From assembly GCA_026120185.1 (NCBI GenBank), contig JANUWF010002121.1, positions 991,501-1,055,500 of the forward strand: a DNA stretch of 64,000 nucleotides, read 5' to 3'. The notes beneath the pieces were generated by a model. That model ran no database searches, was not told where the DNA came from, and worked only from the letters and a program-made list of their open reading frames with translations. Origin of the DNA: Voacanga thouarsii. Taxonomy: Eukaryota; Streptophyta; Magnoliopsida; Gentianales; Apocynaceae. Below, in pieces: positions 10,928 through 23,400 of the stretch. Made by a program: the position numbers and the translations under genes. Position 1 is the stretch's first letter, and the number at the start of each line of letters is the position of its first letter.

Positions 10928-11375
10928 ATGTCAACAAACTTAAACCAACGTAGCATCTTGGAAACCAACAAGTTAACCAAATCAAACTACCTCGACTGAT
11001 ATAGAAATTTGAGAATCGTTCTCAAATCGGTAAAGTTACTTTATGTGCTAGATGCTCCTATTTAGCCATCACTAACTAAAGATGCTTATGCTGATGAGCA
11101 TACTGTCCACAAAAAGCACAAGGAGGATAGTGATACAACATCATGTATTATGCTGGCATCCATGACTCTGGAGCTGCAAAAATAGCACGAGCATATGGAT
11201 GCTCAATCGATTATACTACATTTTCGAGAGCTATTTGATGCCCAAGCCAGAATTGAGAGATAGGAGATCTTGAAGCAACTATTCCGTTGCAAAATGGTAG
11301 AGGGTTCTTCTGTGGCCACTTATGGGCTGAGGATGCTGGGCTTAATAGAAAAGCTTAGATCTCTCAGGTTCACGA
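10928..11375 (+). pseudogene. Copia element B gag, 5' part
   Basis: This is the capsid-like gag start of a Ty1/copia element. It begins at an ATG after the leader (MSTNLNQRSILETNKL) and includes the conserved region NYLDWY-RNLRIVL, here with the tryptophan codon changed to TGA. Several other stops follow (near 11063, 11180 and 11260). It matches the gag of element D (63541-64000, minus strand) residue by residue. The frame is cut at 11375 by gypsy-1 and resumes in phase at 23590, where the next residues read MDHDFSVDLILQSLP. The gag would form the virus-like particle core; this copy is dead. Confidence 0.85.
11371..11375 (+). repeat. Target-site duplication of gypsy-1, left
   Basis: CACGA before the LTR, against GACGA after the right LTR (23585-23589). 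Four of five bases match; one has mutated since insertion. Confidence 0.65.
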
Positions 11376-12423
11376 TGTAACACCCCACGACTACGTACCC
11401 TAAAAGGGTGGGGATGTCACCCCGTCCCATAGGACAAGGGGTCTTTAGAATGAGGTATAAAATATAAAGGCAATCTCCCAAGGAATCAACTTAGATAAAT
11501 AAATAAATACTCTTATTACATCAGGCTCAACTCGGAGCAAAACGAAATAAAACAAATATTGTTTAGAAGTATAAACGACAAAAGTCTCCTAGAACAGCAT
11601 AGGAAAATAGCCAAAGCCTCTACTATCAAAGCCCCGCTGACTCAACACAATCTATCACCTGAAAACATGATGTAAAATAGTGTGAGAATAAATCTCAGTA
11701 CGTCCTGTGTGTGCACATGGTATTTTGATTAGTACGTGTATGCAAAGTGCAAAACATTTATAGAAATAAGTTGGCAAGTCATAAACAATCTCTTTTCACA
11801 AGGAGTGGGTTTTTCTCATTGTCACACTTTGTATAAAATAATCCTGCACTCGAATAAACAGTCATGTCACCACACGTTGGGCTCCATGAGAACAAAATGG
11901 CCAAGGCACCACACTTTGTGCACCTTGTCCAGACCAGATTACCACACGTTGGGCGTTCTGATCAATGTGAGTGTACAGCTCACCGGTTGAGATACTCCTC
12001 CATCTCTACACCCAACAAAACCATCCGGGTGTCCATGCCGGGAATATAAATAATACCATACCGGGTACACATGCTAGCTCGGACTGGCCTGACCAACCAA
12101 CACTGTTGCCTTTCCAAGCAGAGTTCATCTTTTGGAGGTGGCCTCCTGCCAGAAGACTTACTCTAGCCCTCTAAGACTAGTATTGTTAGCCTACCCTTAT
12201 TGAGTACTCAACGAACATATCCGTCAATTCCTGAAACAAAATTTCCATACCTTGGCTTTGTACAACGTGGTTTTCTTTAAAAGAGATTTCCAAAAATTTA
12301 AGGAAAAGAATAGTTTTCTTAATAAAATCATTAGTTTAACAAAACCGTTTAAAGAATAAATATCCACGTTTACAACCCAAATGATCATAGTTCAACAATA
12401 GCTTTACAAAGCTTCACAACATA

Positions 12424-12543
12424 GACTTGCCATCACAACATTTAACAAAAGAGTTTATACAAGGACTTACCATCACAACATTTAACAAAAGAGTTTATGA
12501 AAGGACTTACCATCACAACATTTAACAAAAGAGTTTATGCAAG
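12424..12543 (+). repeat. Three 40-bp tandem units in the gypsy-1 LTR
   Basis: The unit begins GACTTACCATCACAACATTT and recurs at 12424, 12464 and 12504. The partner LTR has one unit (21482-21521); both LTRs of gypsy-2 have two (47610-47689 and 56562-56641). Confidence 0.85.
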
Positions 12544-14312
12544 GACTTACTTGATATGCCTCGGATAAACGAGATAAATTCACAGCTTGCTTTCCTCAAT
12601 TATCCTCTTGATCTAAACCATATAAAATCATGATCAGGGTCTCCGTTAATTCAAACATGCTCTAATCTCATTTATTTTCACAACACTTCGCAAGAAGTAA
12701 ACTATCCAATCCCCAAAGATCATGTACCATGACCATATGTTCATCCCACTAATAGACATCATTAAACTTTACTTTCGGCATCAAGGGCGGGTATTTCCTT
12801 TCCTTGCAATAATCGGGTAATGAGGTCTCGATGTTCCTATAGTGATCGTCCTGAGTTCACTTGAAAAGAAGAGAAAAGCTACCATCTTTGCTCTTCTTGA
12901 TCGAAAATTAAAGAAGAAGATGAAATCAGCCTCTATGTGGTATGATTTAAGGGAAGAAGAAGGAGAAAAGAATCATTAGAGAAAACGACATCAAGAGGTT
13001 GGGAGGATTTTTGCTTACCTTAAAGTGTGTTCGATTTTTGCTTAGAATAGTTCTTGAGTTTTCGAAAATTTGTAGAGAGAATTTGCTAGAATTTTCGTGT
13101 AGAATGGAGAGGATAGACGGCTGCTATGATTTAGAGTTGGAGAAGATTGGTTTTGGGTTAGATGGTGATGTTTAGAAAGACTCCTAATGGCTTTAGGTTT
13201 CTTGGACAGCCAGGGCGAAAATTTGTAGGTTGCGGCACCTTTGATGCTGGCCGATTTCAAGAGGGATTAAGAGGAGAAAAGTGTTCTGAACTTGCTCGCT
13301 AGGCTGGCCGAAATAATGCTCAAGAGAAGGGTTGAGTGTGTTCAGGTTTTTTGGCCAAAATAGGAGAGAGTTTGTGTGAGTTTTGGTGACTGAAAATTCT
13401 GTGCAAGCTGTGCAAAAATTCTTTGCAAGAGTGACGAGTTTTGGACTGTTTTGGCAGCTGTAGTTCTGCCGAAATTTCCAGAGAAATAATAAGGGTTTTA
13501 GGTGCTGAAAATAGCTTGATCAGCTGGGGTTTTTCGGTGGGTTGTGTGTGTAGAATTTCGGTTGGAATAGGAACACAATAGCTGGCCGAAATTTCCTGCA
13601 CAAAGCTGCCGAAAATCCTGTGCATGAGCTGCACGAATTTCTGTGGTTTTGTGAGAATAAAATTCTGGTTTTGTGCAGCTAAGGTAATCTGAATTGATGA
13701 TGAGTATTTAGGTGTTTTGAGCTAGGGTTTGAAGAGTTGGATTGTACTTAAAGGTGCTGGAATTTCAGACAGCTTGTGTTGACACAAAGCTGCCGAAATT
13801 TTGCTAGGATAAGGAAGAAAATCGTAGTTGAATTAGGATTGAAATAAAGTCTGATTTGCTAAGGGATTTAGGATAAGATTTCCTAGCTTTGGAAGAATTT
13901 GAGTTGTGCTAAAGTTCCTTCAAGAAGTGGCGGCCCAATCTGGAAATTTTTCCAGATTTTTAGCTAACATTCTAGGGTTAAAACTAACAAGGTTTCCTAC
14001 TAAAAAAAATAACTCTTTAATTCCAACTATCCATGGTAACATCCGTTAAGCTAAAACACAAGCTGGAATTTTATTTATTAGTTAGGGTTTTTTTTTTCTT
14101 TCTTTTTCGAAAATCCTAGGTAATAAAAGATGAAAATTTAAAGTGAACTTTATTCACATCAAAGTCCTTAAATTTAGCGAATAAATATAGAGACTTATTT
14201 CCTTGGAATAATGACACTAAAATTTCTCTAGGTTTGCTAGATCTTTTTCGGCCAAGACATGGAAGCTCTAAGGAAAGGAATTTTCATGAAGAAGAACTAA
14301 CTTCACAAAAAG

Positions 14313-14373
14313 TAGGATTCAAACTCGAGTCACCAAAGGAAATCACCAACCTCCCCGCTACTCCAAAACAACT
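14313..14373 (-). promoter_or_regulatory. tRNA-like A-box/B-box module in the gypsy-1 3' LTR
   Basis: On the minus strand TGGAGTAGCGG (A-box-like) is followed 40 bases later by GAGTTTGAATCC (B-box-like) and then CCTACTTTTTG, whose T run resembles a Pol III terminator. It is about 250 bases into the LTR in the sense direction. The same arrangement is present in the other five chromovirus LTRs. Function is unknown; it may be the relic of a tRNA-derived SINE. Confidence 0.45.
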
Positions 14374-14620
14374 CCCATACTAATTTTTTCTACAGTCAAT
14401 TCTCACCATCCCCCCAATACTCATCCTTCCAAATCTTCGACCAAACCTCCCTTATCCAAATCTTTAACAACACATCAATTAATTCAAATGCAAGAGCAAC
14501 GGAAAAATTCTCATGCATCCATGCAAATAAAATAATTCTAAGCTACCACATAAAATGCAAGATGCTATGCAATGCATGACTTTTCCCTATAGTCAAAGGT
14601 GGTTTGGGCGGGGTATTACA

Positions 14621-14633
14621 GCCCCTCCTCCTT
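14621..14633 (-). other. Gypsy-1 polypurine tract
   Basis: AAGGAGGAGGGGC on the minus strand, directly abutting the 3' LTR start. Confidence 0.8.
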
Positions 14634-14654
14634 AAGAGAATTTCGACCTGAAAT

Positions 14655-17600
14655 TCAGATTTCATACCCTTCGAGCATATCCGGATACTTCCGTCTTAAC
14701 CATTCCTCCGTTTCCCACGTCGCATCCTGTGCTCTATGATGATCCCAAAGTATCTTCACCATGGGTATCTGCTTGTTTCGAAGCGTCTGAATACTCTGCT
14801 CCAGGATCTTGACGGGTCTCTCCACATAACTCAGATTGGGTTGCAACTCCAGCGGTTCCTCATTGAGTACATGACTCGGATTGGGGTTGTACCTCTTTAA
14901 CTGAGAGACATGGAATACATCATGCATCCCAGTTAGACCATCAGGTAGATCCAATCAGTAGGCAACCGGTCCAATTTTCTCTAATATCGGGAATGGTCCC
15001 AAATACCTAGGACTCAACTTCCCTCCTCTCGGATGTTTCAGGATTCCTCTACTAGGAGTCAACTTCAAGAATGCATGGTCACCTACTTAGAACTCTAGTT
15101 CCCTTCAACTAGAGTCTGCATAACTCTTCTGTCTGCTTTGCGCTGCCCTTAGCCTTTCTCGAATTAACTTAAACTTGTCCGTCATCTCCTGAATGCATAC
15201 TTCACCAGTCTTCTTAACATTCCCTTCTTCTATCCATCCCTAGTATATCGGTACTTGGCATTTTCGCTCATACAATCCCTCGTGTGGCGCCATTCCGATC
15301 GACGCCTGATAGATGTTGTTATATGCTAACTCCGCATGCGGTAAAGACTCAATCCACTTATCTCCAAAGTCCCAGATACATGCTCGGAGCATGTCTTCCA
15401 GTATCTGAATGACTCTTTCGGATTGACTGTCTGTTTGCGAATGAGCAGAGGTGCTGAATTTCAAGGTCGTGCCCAAGGACTCCTGGAACTTACCCCAGAA
15501 CCTTGAAGTGAATTTAGGGTCCCTATCCGACATAATGCTCGACGGTACACCGTGCAACCTTACAATTTCTCGGGTATATGTCTGAGCCAACTTTTCCATT
15601 GAGTCCCTTACATTGACCGGTATGAAGTGCGCTGTCTTGGTCAATCGGTCCACTACCACCCATATCGCATCTTTGTGTGACTTGGTCATCGGAAGGCCAG
15701 TTACAAAGTCTATGGTCACCTCTTCCCATTTCCATTCGGGAATCGGTAACGGTTGCAGTAACCCTGCAAACTTCTGATGTTCCATTTTAACCTTCTGGCA
15801 CGTCAGGCAGGTTGACACATGCTGAACTACATCCCTCTTCATTCCAGCCCACCAATATTTCCGCTTCAAGTCTTGGTACATCTTTACCTCCCCAGGGTGT
15901 ATGGTATATTTGCTCTTATGCGCTTCGTCCATTATCCTTTTCCTTAAGTCTTGGATTTCCGGTACACAAATCCAGTCCCGAAAGTATTATACCCCATTCT
16001 CATCCATTCGGAAATCGCTTCCTCCTCTCGCGATCTCTTTCTCCCTGAAAGTTTGAAATTCTGCACTGCCCTGTTGACCTGATACAATTTCTTGGTCTAG
16101 ATCAGGTTTCACGGTCAAGTTGCTCACGCAGATCTTCCTCTCTTGCACTTGCGCCTCTTTCTCCAGGAAATCCTGGATTGCTGACAACTCCTGTATTCTC
16201 AAGTGTGCTATTTTCACCTTCCGAATTAGAGCGTCCACTATCACATTCGCTTTACCCGGATGATAGTTAATTGGACACTTATATTCTTCCAGGAACTCCA
16301 TCCACCTACGTTGCCGGAGATTCAAGTCCTTTTACGTAAAGATGTACTTCAAACTCTTATTGTCAGTGAAAACCTCGTATTGTGCACCATACAAGTAATG
16401 TCGCCATTTCTTCAAGGCGAACACTATAGCTGCTAGCTCTAGGTCATGCTTGGGATAATTAGCTTCGTGCGACTTTAGCTTCCAAGATGCATAAGCTATG
16501 ACTTTCCCTTCCTGCATCAACACGGCTCCTAGTCCTTCCTTGGATGCATCTGTATAGAGTGCATAGGGCTAATCAGCCTCAGGCAGACTCAGCACGGGTG
16601 CTGTAATCAACCTCCTCTTAAGTTCTTGGAAGCTCTTCTCGCACTTCTCACACCAAGCAAAAGCGACATCCTTCTTCAATAGTCGTGTCATTGGTGAAGC
16701 CAGAGTAGAGAAATTTTTAATGAAACGCCGATAGTACCCGGCCAACCCAAGGAAACTTCGTATCTCGGTAATGTTCTCCGGTTGTTTCCAGTTAGCTACG
16801 ACTTCTATCTTAGCAGGGTCCACTTTGATCCCCACTTTGGATATCACGTGACTAAGGAAAGACACCGAGCTCAGCCAAAACTCACACTTACTGAACTTGG
16901 CGTAAAGCTTGAATTCCCTCAGCTTCTCTAGGACCAATCTTAAGTGCTCCGTGTGGTCCTCCGGATTTTTGGAGTAGATCAAAATGTCATCGATGAAGAT
17001 AACCACGAACTTGTCCAGGTATGGTTGGAAAATGCGATGCATCAAATCCATGAATATTGCCGGTGCATTGGTTACACCGAACGGCATTACTACAAATTCG
17101 TAGTGGCCATACCGCGTGTTGAATGCAGTCTTAGGAATGTCTTCTTCTTTGATCCTTACCTAGTACTATCCTTGCCGCAGGTCCGACTTCGAAAAGCAAG
17201 CGGCGCCTTGCAGTTGATCAAACAACTCATCAATTAAGGGTAGAGGGTATTTATTCTTGATCGTTAGATTTTTCAGTCCCCGATAGTCGATACATAGCCT
17301 CAAGGTACCATCTTTCTTCTTCACAAACAACACCGGTGCTCTTTACGGTGACGTACTCGGCCGAATGTAGCCTGGCCTTAGCAATTCTTCCAATTGCTCT
17401 TTCAACTCCTTCAACTCTGTCGGTGCCATCCGATAGGGGGTTCTTGATACCGGTTCTGCGCCGGGAATCAGGTGTACGGTGAACTCAACTTCCCATTCAG
17501 GGGGTAGGGAAGTGAGCTTCGTAGGGAACACATCCGGAAAGTCTTTCACTACCTTCGTACTTTCCAAGGTACACTGGTCTTTTGGTTTGTTTAGGAGATA

Positions 17601-18059
17601 TGCCAGATATCCCGCACATCCTTTCTTGAGTAACTTTCGAGCTTTAGCTCCAGCAATAAGAAATTTCAGTTCCTTCGTTCACTTGCCATTGAATTCAATT
17701 ACATCTCGTCCAGGTCTCATAAACTGCACCGTTTTGATCTTACAGTCCACACGAGCTCCGTGTTTCGACAACTAGTCCATGCCCAAGATCAGGTCATAAT
17801 CGTCCATGGGCATGATTATAAGGTCGGCCTCCAGAATCTCTTTCCTAACCTCAACTCTACAACTTCCCATTTTCTTGCTTGCTTCCACCACCTTTCCTAA
17901 GGGGGAACTAACTACTAGGGTATAAGGTAGCTCATTTCCTTCCCAACCCAGACGTGAAGCACATACTTTACTTACATAAGAGTGTGTGGATCCTGGATCT
18001 ATCAGAACATTAACAAGACAGTCATGGATAGAAAGGTTACCTTCGATCACGGCGGCGTC
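14655..18059 (-). pseudogene. Gypsy-1 pol: protease, RT, RNase H, integrase, chromodomain
   Basis: The protease site reads LIDPGSTHSY (about 17972-18005) in place of the usual D-S/T-G. RT follows, with [15 protein letters not shown] and the intact catalytic box [10 protein letters not shown] (about 16.99 kb). RNase H carries DASKEGLG and [10 protein letters not shown]. Integrase has the HHCC finger (CLTCQKVK, about 15.8 kb) and its three catalytic acids in DFVTG, SDRDPKF and QSERVIQILED. The C-terminal chromodomain (about 14660-14830; IPMVKILWDHH, ATWETEEWLRRKYP) would bind modified histone and steer insertion to heterochromatin. Stops break the frame near 17775, 17700, 17345, 17160 (two), 16570, 16335, 15990, 15240, 15110 and 15090. 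Motifs are preserved but the protein cannot be made. Confidence 0.92.
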
Positions 18060-19235
18060 CGCTCCGACTTCCTCTCGGCTAAGGGCAAAAACTTTGGCCT
18101 TCATCTGAGGCTTCAGGCCTCCTGCTCCGGCTAGTCCAACAGTGGCGCCTCTATTTCCTCCCATTGGTTGGGCCAGTGCGGTCTGTTCAATCCTTAAGGG
18201 TTTGGGGCAGACGTTTCTCAAGTGTCCCGGGTCTCTGCAATTGAAGCACCTCCTCACACCCCCATTACCCCAGCAGTTTCTTTCAGTGTGGCCTCGCTTC
18301 CCACACAGTCGGCAATTCAGGCTGCCTTGCATCGGTCCTGCTACTGGCACTCGAGGCTGCTTGCCCCGATTTTCCCAAGGCATAGAGGCCGCGGGTCACT
18401 TGTTGCTTGAAGGCCTCATAAGTGGACGATTCGGTTGGAAGGGTCGGTTCACCGGGTGATGCCGATCTTCGTTCTCCGTCTGAGAAGCTGCGTCTACAGC
18501 GGCAGTGTACGATGTAGGCGGCGATGGGGCCAATGCTTTCCTCAATTCTGGCCTAAGCCCATTCACGAATTGCCGGGTGCGTTTTTGCTCCGTGTCTTCC
18601 AAGCACTTGTAGTACTTGGACAACTGCATGTATCGGGCTCCATATTGGGCCACGGTCATGCCTCCCTTCCTGAGGGTCTAGAATTCGTCCTCCCCCTTCT
18701 CAGCCACCCAGCGAGGAATGTACTCAGCCCAGAAGGCTTCCGTAAAGTCGTCCCACGTCCATTCCTGCTCCTCTTTATCCCAATCACTTCATACCCGCTG
18801 CCACCAAGCTCGAGAGGGTCCCCTCAGCCGAAAAGCAGTAAACTTCACCATCCTCTCTTCCGAGTACTGCAAAGTAGCGAATATGTCCTCCATCTGCTCA
18901 ATTCATTGTTCGGCTTTCTCGTCCTGTTCCACCTCCCCTTGGAATGTGGGAGGCTGGAACTTCAAGAAACGCTCCAGAGCCTCATCCTCTCCCCGCGGTG
19001 GTTTCCTGGCCACCTTGTCCACCATTTCAGTCATGTTCTGCAGGATCGAGGCCATTTTATCGAAAGCCTGACCCATGGTCACATCCCGTGCCCTCTCCAA
19101 AGCCAATTCCTGCTCGCGTGGCAGGTGCTCTTCCACGTCGGGGGTGGAACGATGCATCTGCTTAAATTCTGGGATGGAGGATGCACTTTCCTGCACCGTG
19201 TTGCTATGCACAACTGTTCTGCGTCTTGGTGCCAT
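18060..19235 (-). pseudogene. Gypsy-1 gag with two zinc knuckles
   Basis: The frame starts at MAPRRRTVVHSN (19235) after a leader; an in-frame ATG five codons upstream (19250) is the alternative start. The middle holds the retrotransposon gag core (EDIFATLQYSEERMVKF, then YIPRWV and the LRPELRKALAP segment). Two CCHC zinc knuckles follow, CRLCGKRGHTERNC and CFNCRDPGHLRNVC (about 18.2-18.32 kb), for nucleic-acid packaging. Stops occur near 18905 (the W of an EQWIEQ motif is TGA), 18790, 18680 and 18396. It runs in frame into pol, as in other Tekay/Del elements, which make a single gag-pol polyprotein. Confidence 0.9.
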
Positions 19236-19547
19236 TTTAATCACATTCACTCAGGGTCAATTAGTTACCAAGAGGAAAAGAATATGCTTAGATGCATGAC
19301 CAGTTGATAACAATGTACTTATCTAAAAGAGAATGTGATGATATCGTGCAGGGGTAAATTAAGTAATAAATGAAACTCATGCTTGTCATATAAACCATTC
19401 TTTGCAGAAAAGAAGGGGTTATCTCATACAATACTCTTTTTATTTAAAATGATAAATAAGCCCTATGAGCCACATGCTCCCTTAAAAGAAATAAACAAAC
19501 AAAGGTATGCAAATCCCAAAGAAAGAAAAGTAAAAGCTGCTAGTCTT
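19236..19547 (-). other. Gypsy-1 spacer between pre-gag frame and gag
   Basis: 312 bp with no gene seen. Gypsy-2 has the same spacer with almost the same length (54407-54719). Confidence 0.6.
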
Positions 19548-20336
19548 CTATGTTCGACACTCCCTAGTTTCAACAGAAGTATCGGAGTCGTCAGAGGCCG
19601 GTTCCACAAGCCACCCCACGGAGCTATCGGGTCTCCCTATGTAGTCTCTTGCGAAACCAACACTCCCACTTGGCTGCCCTGACTCACCCTCTCGGCCTCT
19701 CTTGGCTCTCATGGCCATCTCATAGAGCTCATCCAATGCCAATCTAACCGCACCCCTAGGTGCAGGCCTCTCACTCCCCAAGTCAAATGGATCAACCATC
19801 CCCTTTCTCCCTAGCATGGAATCTACGCCTAGTCCATATCGGAGTCCACACCCCTTAGGACTCTCTTCCAGCTTCCTCTTTCCCATATCTACCCCTCCTA
19901 GAGCTGACTGCCTTTGGTCTCTCTCTCCCGGGACAACCCCATCTCTCGGCGTATAACCCTAACCACTGGAACCTTTACGGTTATGGCGAGCAGGGGTCCT
20001 ATCAACTTCCCCTATCTACGGGGTCCGGGAAACCTCCATTACCTCCTCATTCTCTCCTTCTACCCCAGCCATCTCTCCCTTGTTCTCATCGTTTCCCTCA
20101 TTCCCTAGCTCATCTACCTCTCCCTTACTCAACTCCGTCATCTCCTCATCTCCGTCATCTTCCCCTAAGCTCTCCTTGACCTCTATCTACGCCTCAACCA
20201 CCGGTTCATCTAGCACTGACGGCTCACGCACTCTCTCTGAATCGGACGTGGGTGGATCAGCTACGGGTAGTGGGGCAGGTGGATTCCCGCAGCCAGTGGG
20301 CCAGTCCCTGACAACCAATACAACTCTTTTGACCAT
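19548..20336 (-). pseudogene. Gypsy-1 pre-gag reading frame (unknown protein), broken
   Basis: A frame between PBS and gag starts at MVKRVV (20336), about 85 bp after the PBS. Its first half is acidic (SLGEDDGDEEMTELSKGEVD). Its second half is basic and then neutral (KRKLEESPKGCGLRYGLG, 19.86 kb; ALDELYEMAMRAKRG; SSVGWLVEP) and ends at 19548. The last 112 codons are open. The first half is broken by a stop near 20190, another near 20025, and an extra segment of about 60 bp (roughly 19.94-20.0 kb) absent from gypsy-2. I recognise no domain. The same frame in gypsy-2 (54720-55412) is interrupted only once, so a protein of about 230 residues was probably encoded. Chromoviruses usually lack such a frame. 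Confidence 0.6.
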
Positions 20337-20420
20337 CCTATAAACAAAGATAAAAATTAGCCCTGATCAAAATACTTAAGAAAATAGAACCCCATAAGCT
20401 AAGTAATTGCCTAAACCTCT

Positions 20421-20431
20421 CTCTAATACCA
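20421..20431 (-). other. Gypsy-1 primer binding site
   Basis: The minus strand reads TGGTATTAGAG two bases after the LTR end. This is the initiator-methionine type (TGGTATCAGAG) with one C-to-T change. Confidence 0.7.
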
Positions 20432-20433
20432 CT

Positions 20434-23400
20434 TGTAACACCACACGACTACGTACCCTAAAAGGGCGGGGATGTCGCCCCGTCCCGTAGGACAAGGGGT
20501 CTTTAGAACGAGGTATAAAATATAAAGGCAATCTCCCAAGGAATCAACTTAGATAAATAAAGAAATACTCTTATTATATCAGGCTCAACTCGGAGAAAAA
20601 CGAAATAAAATAAATATTGTTCAGAAGTACAAACGACAAAAGTCTCCTAAAACAGCATAGGAAAATAGCCAAAGCCTCTACTATCAAAGTCCCGCTGACT
20701 CAACACAATCTATCACCTGAAAACATGATGTAAAATAATGTGAGAATAAATCTCAGTATGTCCTGTGTGTGCAGTTGGTATTTTGAATAGTACGTGTATG
20801 CAAAGTGCAAAACATTTGTAGAAATAAGTTGGCAAGTCATAAACAATCTCTTTTTGTAAGGAGTGGGTTTTTCTCATTGTCACACTTTGTACAAAATAAT
20901 CCTCCACTCGAATAAACAGTCATGTCACCACACGTTGGGCTCCATGAGAACAAAATGGCCAAGGCACCACACTTTGTGCATCTTGTCTGGACCAGATTAC
21001 CACACGTTGGGCGTTCTGATCAAGGTGAGTGTACAGCTCACCGGGTGAGATACTCCTCCATCTCTACACCCAACAAAACCATCCGAGTGTCCATGCCGAG
21101 AATATAAATAATACCATAACAAGTACAAATGCTAGCTCGGACTGGCCTGACCAACTAACACTGTCGTCTTTTCAAGCAGAGTTCATCTTCTGGAGGTGGC
21201 CTCCTTCCAGAAGACTTACTCTAGCCCTCTAAGACTAGTATTGTTAGCCTACCCTTATTGAGTACTCAACGAACATATCCGTCAATTCCTGATTCAAAAT
21301 TTCCATACCTTGGCTTTGTACAACGTGGTTTTCTTTAAAAAAGATTTCCAAAAATTTAAGGAAAAAAATAGTTTTCTTGATAAAATCATTAGTTTGACAA
21401 AACCGTTTAAAGAATAAATATCCACGTTTACAACCCAAATAATCATAGTTCAACAATAGCTTTACAAAGCTTCACAACATAGACTTGCCATCACAACATT
21501 TAACAAAAGAGTTTATACAAGGACTTACTTCATATGCCTCGGATAAACGAGATAAATTCACAGCTTGCTTTCCTCAATTATCCTCCTGATCTAAACCATA
21601 TAATATCATGATCAGGGTCTCAGTTAATTCAAACATGCTCTAATCTCATTTATTTTCACAACACTTCGCAATCCCCTATTTAATTCCAAGTAAACTATCC
21701 AATCCCCAAAGATCATGTACCATGACCATATGTTCATCCCACTAATAGACATCATTAAACTTTACTTTCGGCATCAAGGGCGGGTATTCCCTTACCTTGC
21801 AACAATCGGGTAATGAGGTCTCGATGTCCTATGGTGATCGTCCCAAGTTCACTTGAAAAGAAGAGAAAAGCTACCTCCTTTTACTCTTCTTGACCAAAAA
21901 TTAAAGAAGAAGATGAAATCAGCCTCAATGTGGCATGATTTAAGGGAAGAAGAAGGAGAAAAGAATCATTAGAGAAAACGGCATCAAGAGGTTGGGAGTA
22001 TTTTTGCTTACCTTAAAGTGTGTTCGATTTTTGCTTAGAATAGTTCTTGAGTTTTTGAAAATTTGCAGAGAAAATTTGCTGAAATTTTCGTGTAGAATGG
22101 AGAGGATAGACGGCTTCTATGATTTAGAGTTGGAGAAGATTGGTTTAGGGTTGGATGGTGATGTTTAGAAAGACTCCTAATGGCTTTAGGTTTCTTGGAC
22201 AGCAAGGGCGAAAATTTGTAGCTTGCGGCACCTTTGATGCTGGCCGATTTCAAGAGGGATTAAGAGGAGAAAATTGTTCTGAACTTGCTCCCTAGACTGG
22301 CCGAAATAATGCTCAAGAGAAGGGTTGAGTGTGTTCAGGTTTTTTGGCCAAAATAGGAGAGAGTTTGTGTGAGTTTTGGTGACTAAAAATTCTGTGCAAG
22401 AGTGACGAGTTTTGGACTGTTTTGGCTGCTGTAGTTCTGCCAAAATTTCCAGAGAAACAATGAGGGTTTTGGGTGATGAAAATAGCTTGATCAACTAGGG
22501 TTTTTCGGTGGGTTGTGTGTGCAGAATTTCGGTTGGAATAGGAACACAACAGCTGGCCGAAATTTTCTGCACAAAGCTGCCGAAAATCCTGTGCATGAGC
22601 TGCACGAATTTCTGTGGTTTTGTGAGAATAAAATTCTGGTTTTGTGCAGCTAAGGTAATCTGAATTGATGAGGAGTATTTAGGTGTTTTGAGCTAGGGTT
22701 TGAAGAGTTGGATTGTACTTAAAGGTGCTGGAATTTCGGACAGCTTGTGTTGACACAAAGCTGTTGAAATTCTGCTAGGATAAGGAAGAAAATCCTAGTT
22801 GAGTTAGGATTGAAATAAAAGTCTGATTTACTAAGGGATTTAGGATAAGATTTCCTAGCTTTGGAAGCGTTTGAGTTGAGCTAAAGTTCCTCCAAGAAGT
22901 GGCGGCACAATTTGGAAATTTTTCCAGATTTTTAGCTAACATTCTAGGGTTAAAACTAACAAGGTTTCCTACTAAAAAAAATAACTCTTTAATTCCAACT
23001 ATCCATGGTGACATCCGTTAAGCTAAAGAATTTTATTTATTAGCTAGGGGGTTTTTTTTTTCTTCCTTTATTGAAAATCCTAGGAAATAAGAGCTGAAAA
23101 TTAAAAGTGAACTTTATTCACATCAAAGTCCTTAAATTTAGGGAATAAATATAGAGACTTATTTCCTTGGAATAATGACACTAAAATTTCTCTAGGTTTG
23201 CTAGATCTTTTTCGGCCAAGACACGGAAGCTCTAAGGAAAGGAATTTTCAAGAAGAAGAACTAACTTCACAAAAAGTAGGATTCGAACTCGGGTCACCAA
23301 AGGAAATCACCAACCTCCCTCTATTCCAAAACAACTCCCATACTAATTTTTTCTACAGTCAGTTCTCACCATCCCCCTAATACTCATCCTTCCAAATCTT

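Larger units (their letters stand above)
11376..14620 (-). repeat. Gypsy-1 3' LTR
   Basis: 3245-bp LTR, from TGTAACACC to TATTACA on the plus strand. Compared with its partner (20434-23584) it carries extra units of a 40-bp tandem repeat at 12424-12543. No gene is supported within it; the open frames near 11736-12174 recur in all LTRs of this family but have no domain. Confidence 0.88.

Noticed and set aside
11736..12174. Overlapping plus-strand frames with CHHTLGS and RTRLPHVG-like repeats
   Set aside because: They recur in all LTRs of the family (20863-21232, 47049-47365, 56000-56325) only because the LTR is repeated; they are antisense to the element and shift between copies.
18435..19307. 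290-codon plus-strand open frame opposite gypsy-1 gag
   Set aside because: It is the antisense shadow of the gag-coding strand, GC-rich at the positions dictated by gag codons, and has no domain of its own.
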